Shown: positions 16,793 to 25,508 of the stretch, one piece after another
How the letters are laid out: the number at the start of each line of letters is the position of its first letter
How positions within the stretch are numbered: position 1 is the first letter of the stretch
Assembly (NCBI RefSeq): GCF_014648055.1
Contig: NZ_BMQJ01000010.1
Coordinates: 124,001 to 188,000, forward strand
From: Streptosporangium pseudovulgare
GTDB taxonomy: Bacteria; Actinomycetota; Actinomycetes; Streptosporangiales; Streptosporangiaceae
DNA length: 64,000 nucleotides
Direction of reading: 5' to 3'
Program-made: the position numbers and the translations under genes
Notes under the pieces: generated by a model
Databases searched by the model: none
What the model was told of the DNA's origin: nothing
What the model saw: the letters and a program-made list of their open reading frames with translations, nothing else

Positions 16793-17697
16793 ACCTCCTC
16801 CGGAAGGGGCGCGGTCAGCCGCAGGAAGGCCTCTTCCAGGCTCAGCGCCCGTACCTCGACGTCGTGCGCGGCGGGGAAACGCGCCAGCAGCTCGCGCAGC
16901 GGCGCGGCCGAGTCCGCGCAGCGCAGCTCGGCGCGGTCGCCGCGCAGCTCCACGGCGGTCACCCCGGGCAGCGCCCGCAGCTCCTCCGGAAGAGCGCCCG
17001 GAACGGCGGCGCGGACCGTCCAGCCGCCGACCTCGGAGATAACGGCGGCCACCGGGCCGTCGGCCACGACCCTCCCGTCCCGCACGAGGACGACACGGTC
17101 GGCGTGCTTCTCGGCCTCCTCCAGGTGGTGGGTGGCGAACAGCACGGTACGGCCGGCGCCGGTGAGGGAGCGCACCGCGGCCCAGAACTCCCGGCGGACG
17201 CCCACGTCCATCGCCGAGGTCGGCTCGTCGAGCACCAGCAGGCCCGGGTCGGAGACCAGCGCCATGGCGAACCGGACGCGCTGCTTCTGACCGCCGGAGA
17301 GCCTCGCCGGGCGCCGCCCGGCGAGATCCGTCACCCCGGCCCGGCGCAGCGCCTCCTCCACCGGCAGCGGCGCGCGGTGCAGCGAGGCGATCATCACCAC
17401 GATCTCGCGGACGGTCACGTCGTCGAGCAGCGCCGCCTCCTGGAGCATCACGCCCACCGCGCCCCCGCGCACCGCCTCGGCGGGCGTCTCGCCCATCAGC
17501 CTGACCTCGCCGGCGTCCGGCCTGGTCAGGCCGAGAAGCATATCGATCATCGTGGACTTGCCCGCCCCGTTGGGCCCGAGCAGCGCGACCACCTCGCCCG
17601 GCTCGATCAGCAGGTCGATCCCGTCCACGGCGCGCACGTCGCCGTAGTGCTTGCGGAGACCGTGTGCGGCCACCGCGTGTCGATGCGTTCGTTCCAT
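16789..17697 (-). CDS. ABC transporter ATP-binding protein
   Basis: A 302-residue drug/lipid-exporter type ATPase (DrrA/CcmA group). Walker A GPNGAGKS (near residue 41), Q-loop MLQEAALLD, signature LSGGQKQR, Walker B LLVLDEPTS and switch histidine FATHH are all intact. A C-terminal 80-residue regulatory extension follows, as in this group. First gene of the minus-strand set ATPase, permease, kinase, regulator. Confidence 0.95.
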   Translation of the reverse strand: MERTHRHAVAAHGLRKHYGDVRAVDGIDLLIEPGEVVALLGPNGAGKSTMIDMLLGLTRPDAGEVRLMGETPAEAVRGGAVGVMLQEAALLDDVTVREIVVMIASLHRAPLPVEEALRRAGVTDLAGRRPARLSGGQKQRVRFAMALVSDPGLLVLDEPTSAMDVGVRREFWAAVRSLTGAGRTVLFATHHLEEAEKHADRVVLVRDGRVVADGPVAAVISEVGGWTVRAAVPGALPEELRALPGVTAVELRGDRAELRCADSAAPLRELLARFPAAHDVEVRALSLEEAFLRLTAPLPEEV

Positions 17698-17861
17698 GCC
17701 GCAAGCCTCCGCCGCGGGCGGGTCCTCCTCCTCGGCCGTCTGTCACGACCGGCCCACGACAGATGTCACGGGTCACCCGGCACGGTCCGTCGGCGCGGCT
17801 CCCTGGCGCGGTTCCCCGGCGCGGTGAGGGGCCCGTCCGCCCGGGCCGGTGGCGGGGCCGG

Positions 17862-18329
17862 TCAGCCGGTCAGTCGGCCGCGGCGCGTGCGGACGGCGAC
17901 CGCGGCCGTGTGCGCCGCCGCGGAGAGGAGCGCCCCGGCGGCGTAGGCGACCAGGTCGGCCGCGCCGAACGTGCTGCCGAGCACCAGCCGGGCGAGCACG
18001 CTCGCCTCCGACAGCGCCGCCGGGACCGGGGTGAGCTGGGCGAACTCCACCGCCCAGCTGAACGCCAGCGCGCAGGCCGCCGCCCGGACCGGCGAGACCC
18101 GCGGAACCGCCGCGACGACGAGCGCGTGCACCAGCACGGTGTACAGGGCGTCCCCGGCGTACTTGCCGAACCAGCCGCCGGTGACCGCGCGGATCCCCAG
18201 CCCGGCGGCCACCGTGACGACGACCGCGAGGACGGCGGGCAGCCGCGCGCGGACCGCCTCGAACCGGCGGGGGCGGCCGGCGGGGGGAGGGGTGTGCGGG
18301 GAGATGCGGGGGACGGCGGGCACGGCCAC
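17862..18329 (-). CDS. DUF2809 family membrane protein
   Basis: A 155-residue protein with four predicted helices. The stretch GWFGKYAGDALYTVLVHALV and the later FSWAVEFAQL and GSTFGAADLVAYAAG segments are characteristic of DUF2809. Function is unknown; relatives are stand-alone inner-membrane proteins. It lies downstream of the divergent control region of the next pair but is not part of it. Confidence 0.8.
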   Translation of the reverse strand: MAVPAVPRISPHTPPPAGRPRRFEAVRARLPAVLAVVVTVAAGLGIRAVTGGWFGKYAGDALYTVLVHALVVAAVPRVSPVRAAACALAFSWAVEFAQLTPVPAALSEASVLARLVLGSTFGAADLVAYAAGALLSAAAHTAAVAVRTRRGRLTG

Positions 18330-18405
18330 ACCATAGCGGCCGGTCCCGGCCCCGGGCGCGAACCCGGCGTTCCACGACGGCCGGGGCAGTCCGGACAGCC
18401 ATACC

Positions 18406-18462
18406 TGGCATATCGATTTTCAATACGCTATGTTCCGTGGCGCATCGAAAATCGATATGCCA
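18406..18462. promoter_or_regulatory. Perfect 16-bp inverted repeat operator upstream of the membrane/YozG pair
   Basis: Arms TGGCATATCGATTTTC (18406-18421) and GAAAATCGATATGCCA (18447-18462) are perfect reverse complements separated by 25 bases. The right arm ends 11 bases before the downstream start codon, next to the ribosome site. It is strikingly AT-rich for this genome. A protein bound here would block both transcription and possibly translation starts; the YozG-type HTH protein of the same operon is the obvious candidate. Confidence 0.75.
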
Positions 18463-18473
18463 AGGGTGATCTG

Positions 18474-19091
18474 ATGATGACACGGCACAGCATGATCGGC
18501 CAGGCGGCACGCCGCCCCGCGATCTTCGCGATCCTCGTCCTGGTGACGGGAGTGATCACCGGCATGGTGCTCTACTCCCGGGACGGGTTCTTCGGGCTGA
18601 ACAGCGACTTCGTCGTGGCGGAGTCCCCCCACGGTTACGGCATCCCCCTCCGCGACGAGGCGTTCGTCCAGATCGCCCGGCCCGGGGTGTTGCCCTCGGC
18701 GAGCCGGCTGGAGTTCATCGACGGCTCTCCCGAACCGGACCAGTACGCCTGGCAGGCATTGACCACTCTTCCCGGCTTCGTGGTGGCCGCCGGAGCGTTC
18801 CTCCTGCTGTGGCGGCTGCTGTGGGGCGCCCGCAACGGTGTCTATCTTCCGCTCGTCGCGAGCCGGGTACGCTTTCTCGGCTGGTGGCTGCTCGCCGGAG
18901 GTCTCCTGGCCCCGCAGATCGAGAACCTCGCGATGACGCGGCTTCTGGAGACGGTCGCCCCGGGGGAGGCCGGTTATCAACTGCGGGACGTCCCCCTGGT
19001 CGTCCCGCTCGTCGGGCTCGGGCTGCTGGCGCTGGCGAGCGTCCTGCGAGAGGGGGCGCGGATGCGCGAGGACCTGGAAGGGGTCGTCTGA
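18474..19091 (+). CDS. DUF2975-like membrane protein paired with HTH regulator
   Basis: A 205-residue protein with four hydrophobic helices (around 14-34, 105-122, 135-152, 172-190) and an extracytoplasmic loop between the first two. The general layout, plus the downstream YozG-type HTH gene, matches the DUF2975/YozG pairs common in Gram-positives. The stop overlaps the HTH start by one base (TGATG). ATG 18474 with AAGGGTG upstream. Such pairs are thought to link a membrane signal to a DNA-binding protein; the signal is unknown. Confidence 0.7.
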   Translation: MMTRHSMIGQAARRPAIFAILVLVTGVITGMVLYSRDGFFGLNSDFVVAESPHGYGIPLRDEAFVQIARPGVLPSASRLEFIDGSPEPDQYAWQALTTLPGFVVAAGAFLLLWRLLWGARNGVYLPLVASRVRFLGWWLLAGGLLAPQIENLAMTRLLETVAPGEAGYQLRDVPLVVPLVGLGLLALASVLREGARMREDLEGVV

Positions 19092-19327
19092 TGTCACCCG
19101 CCGAGATGGAGTCCCACGGCATCACGGTCCATCTCGACCGCCTCCTGGCCGAGCGGGGGATGACGCTCACCGAGCTGGCCGACCGGGTCGGGGTGACCGT
19201 GGTCAACCTGTCGATCCTGAAGAACAACCGGGCCAAGGCCATCCGTTTCACCACGCTGACGAAGCTCTGCGAAGTCTTCGGCTGCCAGCCCGGCGACCTG
19301 CTCGGCTACGATCCCGGAAGGGAATGA
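19091..19327 (+). CDS. YozG-type Cro/C1 helix-turn-helix protein
   Basis: A 78-residue single-domain HTH protein: HLDRLLAERGMTLTELADRV, then VTVVNLSILKNNRAKAIRF and a closing CEVFGCQPGDLLGY, the hallmark ending of the YozG/HTH_26 group. No ligand domain is present, so control probably comes from the partner membrane protein. It most likely binds the inverted repeat at 18406-18462 (inferred). Confidence 0.9.
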   Translation: MSPAEMESHGITVHLDRLLAERGMTLTELADRVGVTVVNLSILKNNRAKAIRFTTLTKLCEVFGCQPGDLLGYDPGRE

Positions 19328-19400
19328 CGGAACGCCCCCGGTGACTCCGGCGCCGCGCGGGTCGGCCGGGATCCAGGCGCGGTGACGGGCCGGGCGGGTG

Positions 19401-20477
19401 TCAGGCGGTGACGGGCCGGGCGGGGAGGCCGTGCGGGCGGGCCTTCGCCAGGACGGTCTCGGCCGTCTCGCAGAGCCGTACGGCGAGCAGGAAGCGGTGC
19501 CGGTCCCCGATCCGGCGCGGTTCGAAGGAGATGTGCGCGAAGGGCGCCTGAGGCGTGCTCGTCCTCGCCAGCCGGTCCAGCTCCCGCTCGACCCGGGCCC
19601 ACTCCTCGCCCGGGACGTACTGGCGCATGATCGAGTGCCAGACCACGGTGAGCGTGCCCGGCTCCGGCCGTACCCGGGCCAGGAAATCGGCGGCGCCGAT
19701 GGCCTCGACCTGGGCGGGAACCCGGGCGGCCACCCGCAGGGCGCCCTCCAGCCGTGCGAAGCGCGCGGTCTGGTCGGGCCAGACGTAGGCGCGCAGCGCC
19801 AGCGCGCCGCCGGGGGAGAGCGGGTCGATGGGCGTCAGGTCGCAGCCGCGCCGCTCGATGACGGTCAGCTCCGGACGCTCGGCCGCGGCGTCCAGGAGCC
19901 AGACGGGCGGGGCGTCGTCCCAGGCGTCGTCCAGCACGACCGGGGAGTCGGCGGGCCCCCAGGCGAAGGCGCCGGCGACGTAGCGGAAGCGGTCGGCGCG
20001 CAGGTTCAGCCCGGCGCTGGAGCCCAGCTCGAACAGCCGGATCGGCATCGGGGCCGCCCCGGTGACCTCCAGCAGCCCGGCGATCAGGAGGTTGGACCGG
20101 CCGACCTCGTTGGTCTGCGGCGGGCGGGTCATCCAGCCGCGGACCCACTCCATCCCGTCCGCGACGGCGTCGCGGAAGGCCCGCCAGCAGGGCTCCGGGT
20201 GGTCCGGGTCGAACGAGCCGCCCGTGCTGGGGTAGTAGGCCGCCAGGACGGGGGCCCGGCCGGTGAGGGCCAGGGCGTGCACGCCGCCCAGCAGCCGCAG
20301 CGCGACGGCGTCGGGTCCGGGGGCGTCCTCGTACCCGGCGAGCGCGGCGGCGCAGGGGCCTCCCTCGCGGACGTCCAGCGCCACCCGCTCCAGCAGGAAC
20401 GCGTACAGCGGTGAGCCGAGACTCCGGCAGGCCCGTGCCTGGTACTCGACCATGACGGCGGCGCGCTCGCGGGACAT
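19401..20477 (-). CDS. DUF2332 family protein
   Basis: A 358-residue cytoplasmic protein. Conserved DUF2332 pieces are visible: ACRSLGSPLYAFLLERVA at the start, PPQTNEVGRS, IRLFELGSSAGLNLRADRF and TVVWHSIMRQYV. The ELGSSAGLNL loop resembles a SAM-methyltransferase glycine motif, but the family has no proven activity. A 20-base piece of its 3' end (19405-19424) is duplicated 26 bases further on (19379-19398), just past its stop. Confidence 0.85.
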   Translation of the reverse strand: MSRERAAVMVEYQARACRSLGSPLYAFLLERVALDVREGGPCAAALAGYEDAPGPDAVALRLLGGVHALALTGRAPVLAAYYPSTGGSFDPDHPEPCWRAFRDAVADGMEWVRGWMTRPPQTNEVGRSNLLIAGLLEVTGAAPMPIRLFELGSSAGLNLRADRFRYVAGAFAWGPADSPVVLDDAWDDAPPVWLLDAAAERPELTVIERRGCDLTPIDPLSPGGALALRAYVWPDQTARFARLEGALRVAARVPAQVEAIGAADFLARVRPEPGTLTVVWHSIMRQYVPGEEWARVERELDRLARTSTPQAPFAHISFEPRRIGDRHRFLLAVRLCETAETVLAKARPHGLPARPVTA

Positions 20478-20553
20478 CGAACCCCTCCTGACCGGGCGCC
20501 GGCTCCCCGATCACCCGACCGGACCCCGGCCGGCCCGCATACCGACGAGCATG

Positions 20554-20587
20554 CACCCCCGCCGATCCGCGCGGTCGGGCGGGGGTG
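20554..20587. terminator. Hairpin after the TPR/membrane gene
   Basis: CACCCCCGCC (20554-20563) and GGCGGGGGTG (20578-20587) form a perfect 10-bp stem with a 14-base loop, between the stop of the TPR gene (minus) and the start of the DUF2332 gene. It should end the AAA-TPR transcript. Confidence 0.55.
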
Positions 20588-20656
20588 GGTCAGGCTCGGC
20601 CCGACGGCACGCCGGCGCGCGACGACCTCCCTCAGGAGAGGAGAGGAGAGGAGCGG

Positions 20657-22009
20657 TCAAAGTCCGGCCACGCCGTGGGAGGGGACCCGGCCGAGCAGCC
20701 GCCGGACCGCCGCGGCCACCCAGATCGTGCCCAGCCCGGCCCACATGGCCAGCAGCGGGACGTTCTCCGGCCGCTGAAGAGCCGGCCACAGCGCGGGCAG
20801 CGCCGGTGACACCGCGGCCGTCGACGCCAGCAGCCCCGCCCACCCGGCGAGGACCTTCCGGGCGCGCGGGGCGGCGGTGTGCGCCGCCTCCTGGACCGGG
20901 GTGACCAGCGCCAGCAGCGCCGCGCCCGCCGTACCCGTCGCCGGCTGCGACAGGGCGACGCCCGCGCCCAGCAGCGCCGCGCCCGCGAGGAGTACGGCGC
21001 AGCACAGGGCCGCCGACCGCACCTCGCCGCGCCGGAACAGCAGCCGGGTGTACGAGCCGCGGGCCAGCCCCAGCGTGACCAGCGACTCGGCCACCCACAT
21101 CGTCCAGTGGGCCACCGCGATCAGCGCGAAGACGGCGACGAGCGGCGGGATCAGGGGCAGCAGGAGTATCCACCGGCCGCCCAGCGTGCCCGGCAGCCGG
21201 GACACCGCCCGGTACAGCGGGTTGCGCCGCTTGAGCGCCATCACGAGCAGCTCCCGTGCCTGGTCCGCATCGGGGCTGAGCCTGAGCACCTCGCGGAACG
21301 CCCGCGCCGCGTCCCGGGCGCCGCCGAAGGCCAGGTGGACCCGGCCGTACACCAGGTGCGCGGACGGTGACTCCGGGTCGAGCCGCACCGCGTCGGAGGC
21401 CGCGGCCAGCGCCCCCGCCCGGTCGCCCAGCTCACCGAGGGCCACCGCGAGGAGACCGGCGAGCCGGCTGCCGTGCGGGTCGAGGGCCAGGCCCCGCCGG
21501 GCGGCCTCCGCCATCGGCGGCCACTCCTCGCGGTCCCCGTGCACCCGCGCCAGCAGCTCCCAGACCTGCGCCTGGCCGTGGTCGATCGCCAGCGCGGCCC
21601 GCGCGGCGCGCAGCGCCTCCTCCGAGCGGTCCGCGTAGTAGAGGACCTGGCCCGCCGTGTGGTGCGGGTACCAGTGGTCGGGGGCCAGCCGTACCGCCTC
21701 GCGGGCTTCGGCGACCGCCTCGTCGGCCGCCCGCCGGGAGATCAGGGCGAGCGCGAGCAGGCAGTGCGCGATCACGTGCCCGGGGTGGCGGGCCAGCACC
21801 CCGCGCAGCTCCCGCTCGGCGGCCTCGGCACGGCCCAGCCCCAGCAGCGTCCGCGCCCGCTCGACGGCCGCGGCCGGATCGTCCTCCCGGAAGGCCGCCG
21901 GGCCCCCGGAGCCCTGGTGACCGGACCCCTGGTGACCGGAGCCCTGGAAGCCCGACCCCTGGTAGCCGGAGTCCTGGAAACCGGAGCCCTGGAAACCGGT
22001 CGCGCTCAC
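20657..22009 (-). CDS. TPR protein with C-terminal membrane helices
   Basis: A 450-residue protein in three parts: a Gly/Ser/Gln pentapeptide tract (residues 2-33), about five tetratricopeptide repeats (38-235; for example LGLGRAEAAERELRGVLARH), then four or five membrane helices (about 255-430). The GTG start overlaps the stop of the TPR-AAA ATPase by 4 bases (GTGA), so the two are coupled and probably form a membrane-anchored complex. I know of no named family for this pair. Confidence 0.8.
   Translation of the reverse strand: MSATGFQGSGFQDSGYQGSGFQGSGHQGSGHQGSGGPAAFREDDPAAAVERARTLLGLGRAEAAERELRGVLARHPGHVIAHCLLALALISRRAADEAVAEAREAVRLAPDHWYPHHTAGQVLYYADRSEEALRAARAALAIDHGQAQVWELLARVHGDREEWPPMAEAARRGLALDPHGSRLAGLLAVALGELGDRAGALAAASDAVRLDPESPSAHLVYGRVHLAFGGARDAARAFREVLRLSPDADQARELLVMALKRRNPLYRAVSRLPGTLGGRWILLLPLIPPLVAVFALIAVAHWTMWVAESLVTLGLARGSYTRLLFRRGEVRSAALCCAVLLAGAALLGAGVALSQPATGTAGAALLALVTPVQEAAHTAAPRARKVLAGWAGLLASTAAVSPALPALWPALQRPENVPLLAMWAGLGTIWVAAAVRRLLGRVPSHGVAGL
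21913..22002 (-). repeat. Six 15-base tandem repeats encoding (F/Y/H)Q(G/D)SG
   Basis: Six in-frame 15-base units (core CCTGGNNNCCGGANC on the plus strand) at 21913-22002 encode FQGSG, FQDSG, YQGSG, FQGSG, HQGSG and HQGSG at the N-terminus of the TPR protein. The low-complexity aromatic/Gln/Gly/Ser tract is of a kind often seen in disordered, self-associating tails. Confidence 0.9.
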
Positions 22010-23718
22010 CGCAGATCACGCAGCCAGGGCAGCAGCTCGTCCCACACACCGCTCTCGTTGGCGTGCAGCACGTAGTTGCGCGCGGTGCCCAGCCACTCCC
22101 GGACGGCGGTGGGCCGCATCGTCCTCGCGGCAGCCATGAGGTCCGGGGTGGCCAGCGGGATCGGCCGGCCCGCCCGGATCGACTCCTGCAGCTTGGCCTC
22201 GACCGCGCGGTCCACCAGGCCCTTGAGGTCGGCGCCGACGAACCCCTCGGTGGCCTTGGCCACCTTGTCGAAGTCCATCTTCCCCAGGGGCTTGTCGCGG
22301 CACATCAGCGCGAGCATCGCGGCCCGCGCGACCGTGTCCGGCGGCGGCACGAACACCATCTGGTCGAACCTGCCGGGACGGCGGAAGGCCACGTCGATGT
22401 ACCAGGGGGCGTTGGTCGCCGCCAGCACCAGCACCCCCTCGTTGGCGTGCTCGTCCACCCCGTCGAGCTCGGCGAGGAACTGGTTGACGATCTGCCGGCT
22501 GTGGGCCTGGCGCATGTCGGAGCGGCGGGCCGCGAGCGCGTCCACCTCGTCGAAGAACAGGACGCACGGGCGGTTCCGGCGGGCCATCTCGAACGTCGCG
22601 CGCAGGTTGCGCTCGCTCGACCCGGTCCACATGTCGAGGATGTCGGCCAGCCCGACGTTGACGAACGCCGCGCCCAGCTCACCGGCGGCGGCCCGCGCCA
22701 GATGCGTCTTGCCCGCGCCGGGCGGCCCGTACAGCAGCACCCCTCCGCCGGCCCGCTTGCCGTACGCCGCGAACAGCTCCGGCTGCTGGGCGGGCAGCAG
22801 CAGCTTCATCCGCAGCGCCTCCTTGACCCCTTCCATCCCGGCGACGTCGGCGAAGGTCACCCGCGAGCGCTCCACCTCCGCGGTCGGCTCCGCCTCCGCC
22901 GAGCCGTACGGCGCGCCGCCCGCGGGCTGCGGCGGCGCGTACGACGGCGCGGGCGAGGCGGGGACCAGGGTGGGGGTGGTGGGGGCGTGCGAGGCGGGGT
23001 TCGGGGAGGATCCCGGCGAGGCGGGGATCAGGGAGGGCGTGGGGGAGGCCGTACCCGGTGCGGGCGGCGCACCCGGGGGCTCCGTGCGCGGCGCGGGCTG
23101 CCGCCCCTGCGCCTCGTGTGGCCGCGCCCGCGGTGTTTCGTACGGCTGTGCCTGCGGTGTCCCATGTGGCTGGGGCTGCGGCGCCGTCGGGGAGACCGGG
23201 GCGGACTCGGTCGGGACAGACCCCGCCGGGGCGGGTTGAGCCGGAGCCGGTCCGGCTGAGGTCGGTCCGGCCGGGGCGGACTCGGCCGGGACCGGGGCGG
23301 CGGGGATCCGAACCGGGACCTCCCTGTCGAGCTGCCCGGCCAGCTCCGGGTCCGCCTGCGACGGGTCGCGGCTCACGGCGTAGCGGTACCACTCGGCGGC
23401 GGCCCTCCGATTGATCGGGAGCGCCGCCCTGGCCATGAGCGTGTCGGCGCGCACCGGGTGACCGGGGGTCGAGACGAGCCGGTCGAGCACCGCCAGCGCC
23501 ACGTCGTTCCTGCCCTGCCGGACGCACGCCTCCGCCAGCCCGACCGTGGCGTCGGGGTCCTCGGGGGCGAGCGCGAGCGCCGCCTGGTACTCGCCCTCGG
23601 CCTCGGCGAGCCGTCCCGCCGCCAGCAGCAGGCCGGCCAGGTGCCGCCGCAGCGGGAGGTTCTCCGGGGAGAGGCGGGCCGCCTCGCGCAGCGCGTTGAG
23701 CGCGGTCTCGTCGGTCAC
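22006..23718 (-). CDS. TPR-AAA+ ATPase
   Basis: About 570 residues: TPR-like repeats (1-110), a 150-residue Pro/Ala-rich disordered linker (about 136-286), and a classical-clade AAA+ domain. Walker A GPPGAGKTH (near 330), Walker B VLFFDEVDAL (near 385), sensor-1 region LAATNAPW and FRRPGRFDQMVF with arginine fingers (near 445) are intact. The AAA core resembles FtsH/Vps4/fidgetin-type remodelers but has no protease domain. GTG 23718 follows an AAAGGA site. Coupled to the TPR/membrane gene, it is likely a substrate-remodelling motor; the substrate is unknown. Confidence 0.85.
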   Translation of the reverse strand: MTDETALNALREAARLSPENLPLRRHLAGLLLAAGRLAEAEGEYQAALALAPEDPDATVGLAEACVRQGRNDVALAVLDRLVSTPGHPVRADTLMARAALPINRRAAAEWYRYAVSRDPSQADPELAGQLDREVPVRIPAAPVPAESAPAGPTSAGPAPAQPAPAGSVPTESAPVSPTAPQPQPHGTPQAQPYETPRARPHEAQGRQPAPRTEPPGAPPAPGTASPTPSLIPASPGSSPNPASHAPTTPTLVPASPAPSYAPPQPAGGAPYGSAEAEPTAEVERSRVTFADVAGMEGVKEALRMKLLLPAQQPELFAAYGKRAGGGVLLYGPPGAGKTHLARAAAGELGAAFVNVGLADILDMWTGSSERNLRATFEMARRNRPCVLFFDEVDALAARRSDMRQAHSRQIVNQFLAELDGVDEHANEGVLVLAATNAPWYIDVAFRRPGRFDQMVFVPPPDTVARAAMLALMCRDKPLGKMDFDKVAKATEGFVGADLKGLVDRAVEAKLQESIRAGRPIPLATPDLMAAARTMRPTAVREWLGTARNYVLHANESGVWDELLPWLRDLR

Positions 23719-23969
23719 GTGACGGGTCCTTTCGCAGCCGGACGTGAACTTTGTGCCTGTTCCGGCGATTCGCCCTTCTCCGGAACCGGGCACGATCTCA
23801 CCACCAACCCGGCGGTTACGCGACTCGGAGAGCGTCCCCGTACCACTGACCCGGCGGTCGCGTACTCGGCGGGCGCTCCCGCCCCCGTTCGACGACGCGC
23901 GCGAGCACCGGCCAGAATGTGTCGTCGGAATCGCGCCGGAGGTGGGGTGGCGCGGCCGGAGGGGGACGT

Positions 23970-24695
23970 GTGGACGAGAGCGTGTCGTTGTCCCAGCTCG
24001 CGCGGCGGCTGGAGGACGTGGTGGGAGAGCTGCGCGGCCTCCCCGTCGACGTCGAGCGGCTGGAGGACAGCGAACTCGTCCGGCGGCAGATCCTGCAGGC
24101 CGCCGGTTCGGCCCGCGAGCTGCGTGCCATGCACCCGGTGGGCTCGCCGGACACGGGCCGCCAGGAGCAGCGGAGCCGGAGGGACGTGCTCGACGCCCTG
24201 CGGGGCGGCCTGGCGATGCGCACGATCGTTCACTCCAGTGTGCTGGACGACCCCCGCAAGGCGGCCCGGCTCAAGGAGTTGCACGCCGCCGGTGACCTGC
24301 ACCGGATCATCGACGAGCCGATCCAGCAGCTGCTCGTCTTCGACCGCTCGGTGGCGTTCGTCCGGATCACTCCCGTCGCCCACTCGCCGGGCGCCCTGCT
24401 GATCAGGCAGCAGAGCCTGATCAGCATCCTCATCGACCTGTTCGAGCAGACCTGGACCAGGGCCAGGGAGGTCACCGCGCCGGTGTACCGGCTGTCCCCG
24501 CGCGAGCTCGAGGTGCTCGCCCTGATCGCCGAAGGTCGTTCCAACGGCGCCATCGCCCGCGCCCTGTCGATCACCGAGGCGGCCGTCGGCAAGCATGTGG
24601 CCGGCGTGTTCGCCAAGCTGGAGCTGTCCGCGAGCGAGGACGACAACCGGCGGGTACTGGCGGTGCTCGCCTACCTGCGCGGCGCGGTGAGGTAG
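23970..24695 (+). CDS. LuxR-type regulator with N-terminal sensor-like region
   Basis: About 241 residues. The C-terminal LuxR helix-turn-helix (LSPRELEVLALIAEGRSNGA, about 173-192) is clear. Residues 1-165 include a phospholipase-D-like half (VHSSVLDDPRKAARLKEL ... DRSVAFVRITP) as in TrmB-like actinobacterial regulators. No receiver domain. GTG 23970 has GGAGGGGGAC upstream. It is divergent from the TPR-AAA gene across about 250 bases that hold the paired direct repeat ACCCGGCGGT (two copies), so it may regulate that operon. Confidence 0.82.
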   Translation: MDESVSLSQLARRLEDVVGELRGLPVDVERLEDSELVRRQILQAAGSARELRAMHPVGSPDTGRQEQRSRRDVLDALRGGLAMRTIVHSSVLDDPRKAARLKELHAAGDLHRIIDEPIQQLLVFDRSVAFVRITPVAHSPGALLIRQQSLISILIDLFEQTWTRAREVTAPVYRLSPRELEVLALIAEGRSNGAIARALSITEAAVGKHVAGVFAKLELSASEDDNRRVLAVLAYLRGAVR

Positions 24696-24820
24696 CGCTC
24701 GCCCGCCTGGTGTGGCGGGGGCCGACCTGTCCGTGTGGCGCGGTGAGGTAGTGACGGCCCCACCTCGTTGTCGCCCCAGCTCCCCTGCGCGCGGACCCGG
24801 CGTGCCGCTTGACTGGGGTC

Positions 24821-25402
24821 ATGCAACGAATGACTGGATTGTTGGTCGGCGCTGTCTTCGGCGCGGTTTTCGTCGTCGTCAACGCGGGAAGTCCGCTGGA
24901 CACCGTCACCGCGACCCTTCTGCGAGTGGTCGCCTGCGCGGCGGCCGCGAGCGTCATGGTCATGTGGTTCCTCACCGCCCGCAGAGAGCGGTCCGCCCCG
25001 GAGGAGGCGCGGCGGAACATGTTCAGCCGCGGCTACCTGGCCGTCGTCGCCGCCGAGGCGATCCTGCTCTTCGGCGGGCTCCGGGCGCTGGCCGCCCTGG
25101 GACACCCCGAACAGGCCAACGTGGCCTGGGTGGCGTTCGTGGTCGGAGTGCACTTCATCGCGCTGGCGCCCGTCTGGAAGGACCGGAGCATCGCCGTGCC
25201 CGGTGCGGTCCTCACCCTGCTCGGCGTGGCCGGTCTCGTCCTGGCGGCGACGGCCGCGGTCGCCTGGGTCCCGCTCGTCAGCGGTGTGCTGTCCGGGGTC
25301 GTGCTCCTCGGCGGCGCGGTCACCTTCGGGTGGCGTGCCATGGCGGCCCGAACGACCGGGACGGCCCGGCGGACCGGCGACGTTCTGAGCCCTTCGTCGT
25401 GA
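24821..25402 (+). CDS. Multi-helix membrane protein, unknown function
   Basis: A 193-residue integral membrane protein with six predicted helices (about 7-25, 32-50, 70-90, 101-116, 125-145, 150-170) and a charged cytoplasmic loop RREREERS-like after helix 2. I recognise no family. ATG 24821 is preferred to the upstream TTG 24809. The 125-base gap to the LuxR gene repeats GCGCGGTGAGGTAG twice. Confidence 0.65.
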   Translation: MQRMTGLLVGAVFGAVFVVVNAGSPLDTVTATLLRVVACAAAASVMVMWFLTARRERSAPEEARRNMFSRGYLAVVAAEAILLFGGLRALAALGHPEQANVAWVAFVVGVHFIALAPVWKDRSIAVPGAVLTLLGVAGLVLAATAAVAWVPLVSGVLSGVVLLGGAVTFGWRAMAARTTGTARRTGDVLSPSS

Positions 25403-25508
25403 TCCCTTGATCCCCGCCGGCGACGCCGTCGGCGGGAAGAAGAACCTGCCATCCGAACCGCGCGGCGCGGGGTACGGCGCCCCATCGCGATGACGGAGCG
25501 GGGGCGTG

